A stretch of DNA of 64,000 nucleotides from Denticeps clupeoides (Eukaryota > Chordata > Actinopteri > Clupeiformes > Denticipitidae): contig NC_041723.1 in NCBI RefSeq assembly GCF_900700375.1, positions 15,987,763-16,051,762 on the forward strand, written 5' to 3'. A model generated the notes under the pieces. The model was given only the letters and a program-made list of their open reading frames with translations, made no database searches and was not told the DNA's origin. This document shows positions 62,279 through 64,000 of the stretch, piece after piece. Position 1 is the stretch's first letter; each line of letters begins with the position of its first letter. The translations under genes and the position numbers were made by a program.

Positions 62279-62349
62279 CTCAAATGCAGAAGCACTCAGT
62301 GTTACAGTATGTGCTTCTGCATTACAGACTGAGTGCTTCTGCATTTGAG
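62279..62349. repeat. Inverted repeat, 21-bp perfect arms, 29-nt loop
   Basis: CTCAAATGCAGAAGCACTCA(G) at 62279-62299 is matched exactly by its reverse complement at 62329-62349. The loop carries GTGCTTCTGCATTA, a third partial copy of the arm. Confidence 0.95.
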
Positions 62350-62674
62350 GATCTTGCTTTTTGTCCTTTTGTTTAGAATCAACTATAGATGAATGGAGAG
62401 GGTCGCAAATTATGCTGGTGTTTAGTGGTAGCATGTTAAAATATAGCCCAGCTCTAACCACAATTATCTGACCTTACATAAAAACAAAAAGGATGAAACT
62501 GGCATGTTTATTAGGATTATCTAAGGAGGATGTATGGAGTAAATGAGTAAAATAGATGGAAAGTACGTACATTATTTTATTATATTAGCAAAGTTCTGCA
62601 TTAAACTGAAATATTCTGATCATTGTTTTCAAACAATTGAAGTCAACTCGAACAATCAGCTCTAAACAAACGCA

Positions 62675-62740
62675 TTGTTCATTACATTACCTTGCATTAC
62701 ATTTAGCTGACATTATCTTGAGCAAGTTACAATGACCAGT
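62675..62740 (-). repeat. L2/V-SINE-type tail fragment
   Basis: TTGCATTACATTTAGCTGAC, then TTATCTTGAGCAAGTTACAA, resembles the conserved tail in reverse, quite worn. Confidence 0.5.
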
Positions 62741-62799
62741 TCTCCACAAATACTTTGCGGAAAAGCGACTGTCAACTTTAAAAGGGTTTAGTAAAGATG

Positions 62800-64000
62800 A
62801 GGATGACCACTAGAGGGCGGTTAAAAGTCGAGTTCAATTTCTGCAACCGAATCTCCCCCTCCCAACATCGCCCTCGCTCACATTCTTCCTGTTTTCTGGT
62901 TTGTGTCAGAAGGGGCTTTGAAGGTGCGCTGGTGAGAGAATTATCACTGGGCGCCCTCTTGGGCCGTCCTGCAGGGAGTGAAGATTGATGACTCTTTGTA
63001 AACTTTTCTCTGTGCGAATGTGTGAGGGGCAGAGGAGTGTGATGGTGCGGTTGGGGGCCAGAGGAAGACTTGCCCCGGCCTTTGTTTGCAAGTCGGTCCG
63101 GCTGGTGGCGTCGGTGTGTGTGCAGAGCACAGTGGGCTCATTCAGTGATCACTCTGCCCCTGATTTCCTCCAAACGTGTTGATTTCTTGGATAGCGATCT
63201 CCCCGCTTCGCCGCTCCCCGTCCTCCTCTCCTTCCAGGTTTGCACCCCCCCCCCCCCAGCTGCAGCCTTGTGTGGGCCACTTTTTGGTTGGGATGAGCCT
63301 GCCCGGGGCTTGTTTGCTCTGGCACGGCGGGCAAGTCGCTGTGATGCTTGGGCTCGTGTAGCGGCGTGGCCTTGGGGGTAATTTATCGATTGGCCGTGAT
63401 TCAGTGCTCGGACTGGGCCGGGCACGCTCCTGTCAAACGCCCTGCGGTCCCCCGTCCCCCCCACCCTGACGACAATTCCATTTGGTGGCAAGCCGATGAA
63501 GCCATACACTTTTCATGGCACTCGCTGCGCTCGTCATGGAAGTTGGCCAGATCTGAAACTTTATCAAACCTTTTTTTTTTTTTTTTTTTTTTTGGTTATG
63601 TAAGCCCTTTGCTAATTCTGACCCAGGAATGTCAACACAACCAGAGCCGCATCAGAGGAATGCGGTTGGATTCCTCTCATGTGTCAGAGTGGTACTGAAG
63701 AGGGGAGGTTGGCCGTTTAAGGAGGTCACCTGTCTGGCGTTCAGAGCCCCTGACTGAAGCTGTGGAACGGAATTTCGGCAGCGTCTCCGGCCCGCTTCCA
63801 CATCCCTCGCCGGGCCGTCTGAGCTGATTAATGCTCGCATTTTGATAATACCCACATCTTTAACCCATGTCCCAGAGACCTAATTAGTCCTTATCATCCA
63901 CTCGTTCCATCCCGGCTTTGATTTACACCACGGGGCACTGCGGAGGAGTCATGGTTGTACCTGCCATGTAGATAGAGGAGCTGGAGGACTCAATGTGTAA
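62800..64000. other. scaper intron 4, right edge of the window
   Basis: Fairly GC-rich, with a C-run at 63246-63260 and a T-run at 63570-63593. No conserved SCAPER exon could be recognised before the end. Open frames here have no family resemblance. Confidence 0.5.

Overview
The window looks like teleost fish DNA. Its genes are split by short introns with ordinary vertebrate splice sites, and it carries tRNA-derived V-SINE-type repeats, many Tc1/mariner copies, hAT and LINE fossils and long CA/GA microsatellites. The order scaper - rcn2 - pstpip1 - tspan3 matches human 15q24, and sec11a - nmb matches human 15q25. The exact species cannot be read from the sequence.

Layout from left to right: a probable 3' end of an upstream gene (193-970); sec11a (+, 1660-4041, six exons, signal peptidase catalytic subunit); nmb (+, 5914-6483, neuromedin B precursor); kti12 (+, 6860-10737, nine exons); a field of Tc1 fossils; ch25h (-, 14169-15021, single exon with a broken frame); a large zinc-finger gene on the minus strand (17391-23765) joining two CCCH fingers, an RWD-like region and a C-terminal CHY zinc finger; a U1 snRNA pseudogene; an intact ch25h-like paralogue (+, 26287-27183); tspan3 (+, 28742-32299, seven exons); pstpip1 (-, 36031-45786, fifteen exons); rcn2 (-, 46602-48554, seven exons); and the 5' part of scaper (+, from 49268 and running past the right edge). 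scaper and rcn2 are head to head over a shared GC-rich promoter.

The most unusual point is the splicing of kti12. I could only reassemble its reading frame by accepting a textbook AT-AC U12-type intron (donor ATATCCTT, branch site TCCTTAAC, acceptor AC) and two or three GC-AG introns, all in one small gene whose human counterpart has no introns. pstpip1 has one further GC-donor intron. Other points are a nested hAT-in-LINE insertion with an intact 8-bp target duplication, two inverted Tc1/mariner copies within pstpip1, a near-perfect 47-nt palindrome, and the CCCH-RWD-CHY protein.

Most coding genes here are housekeeping or signalling genes without a common pathway: ER secretion (sec11a, rcn2, scaper), tRNA wobble modification/Elongator (kti12), oxysterol synthesis (ch25h pair), membrane and cytoskeletal signalling (tspan3, pstpip1) and a neuropeptide (nmb). 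No retrovirus-like element, LTR pair, rRNA or true tRNA gene was seen.
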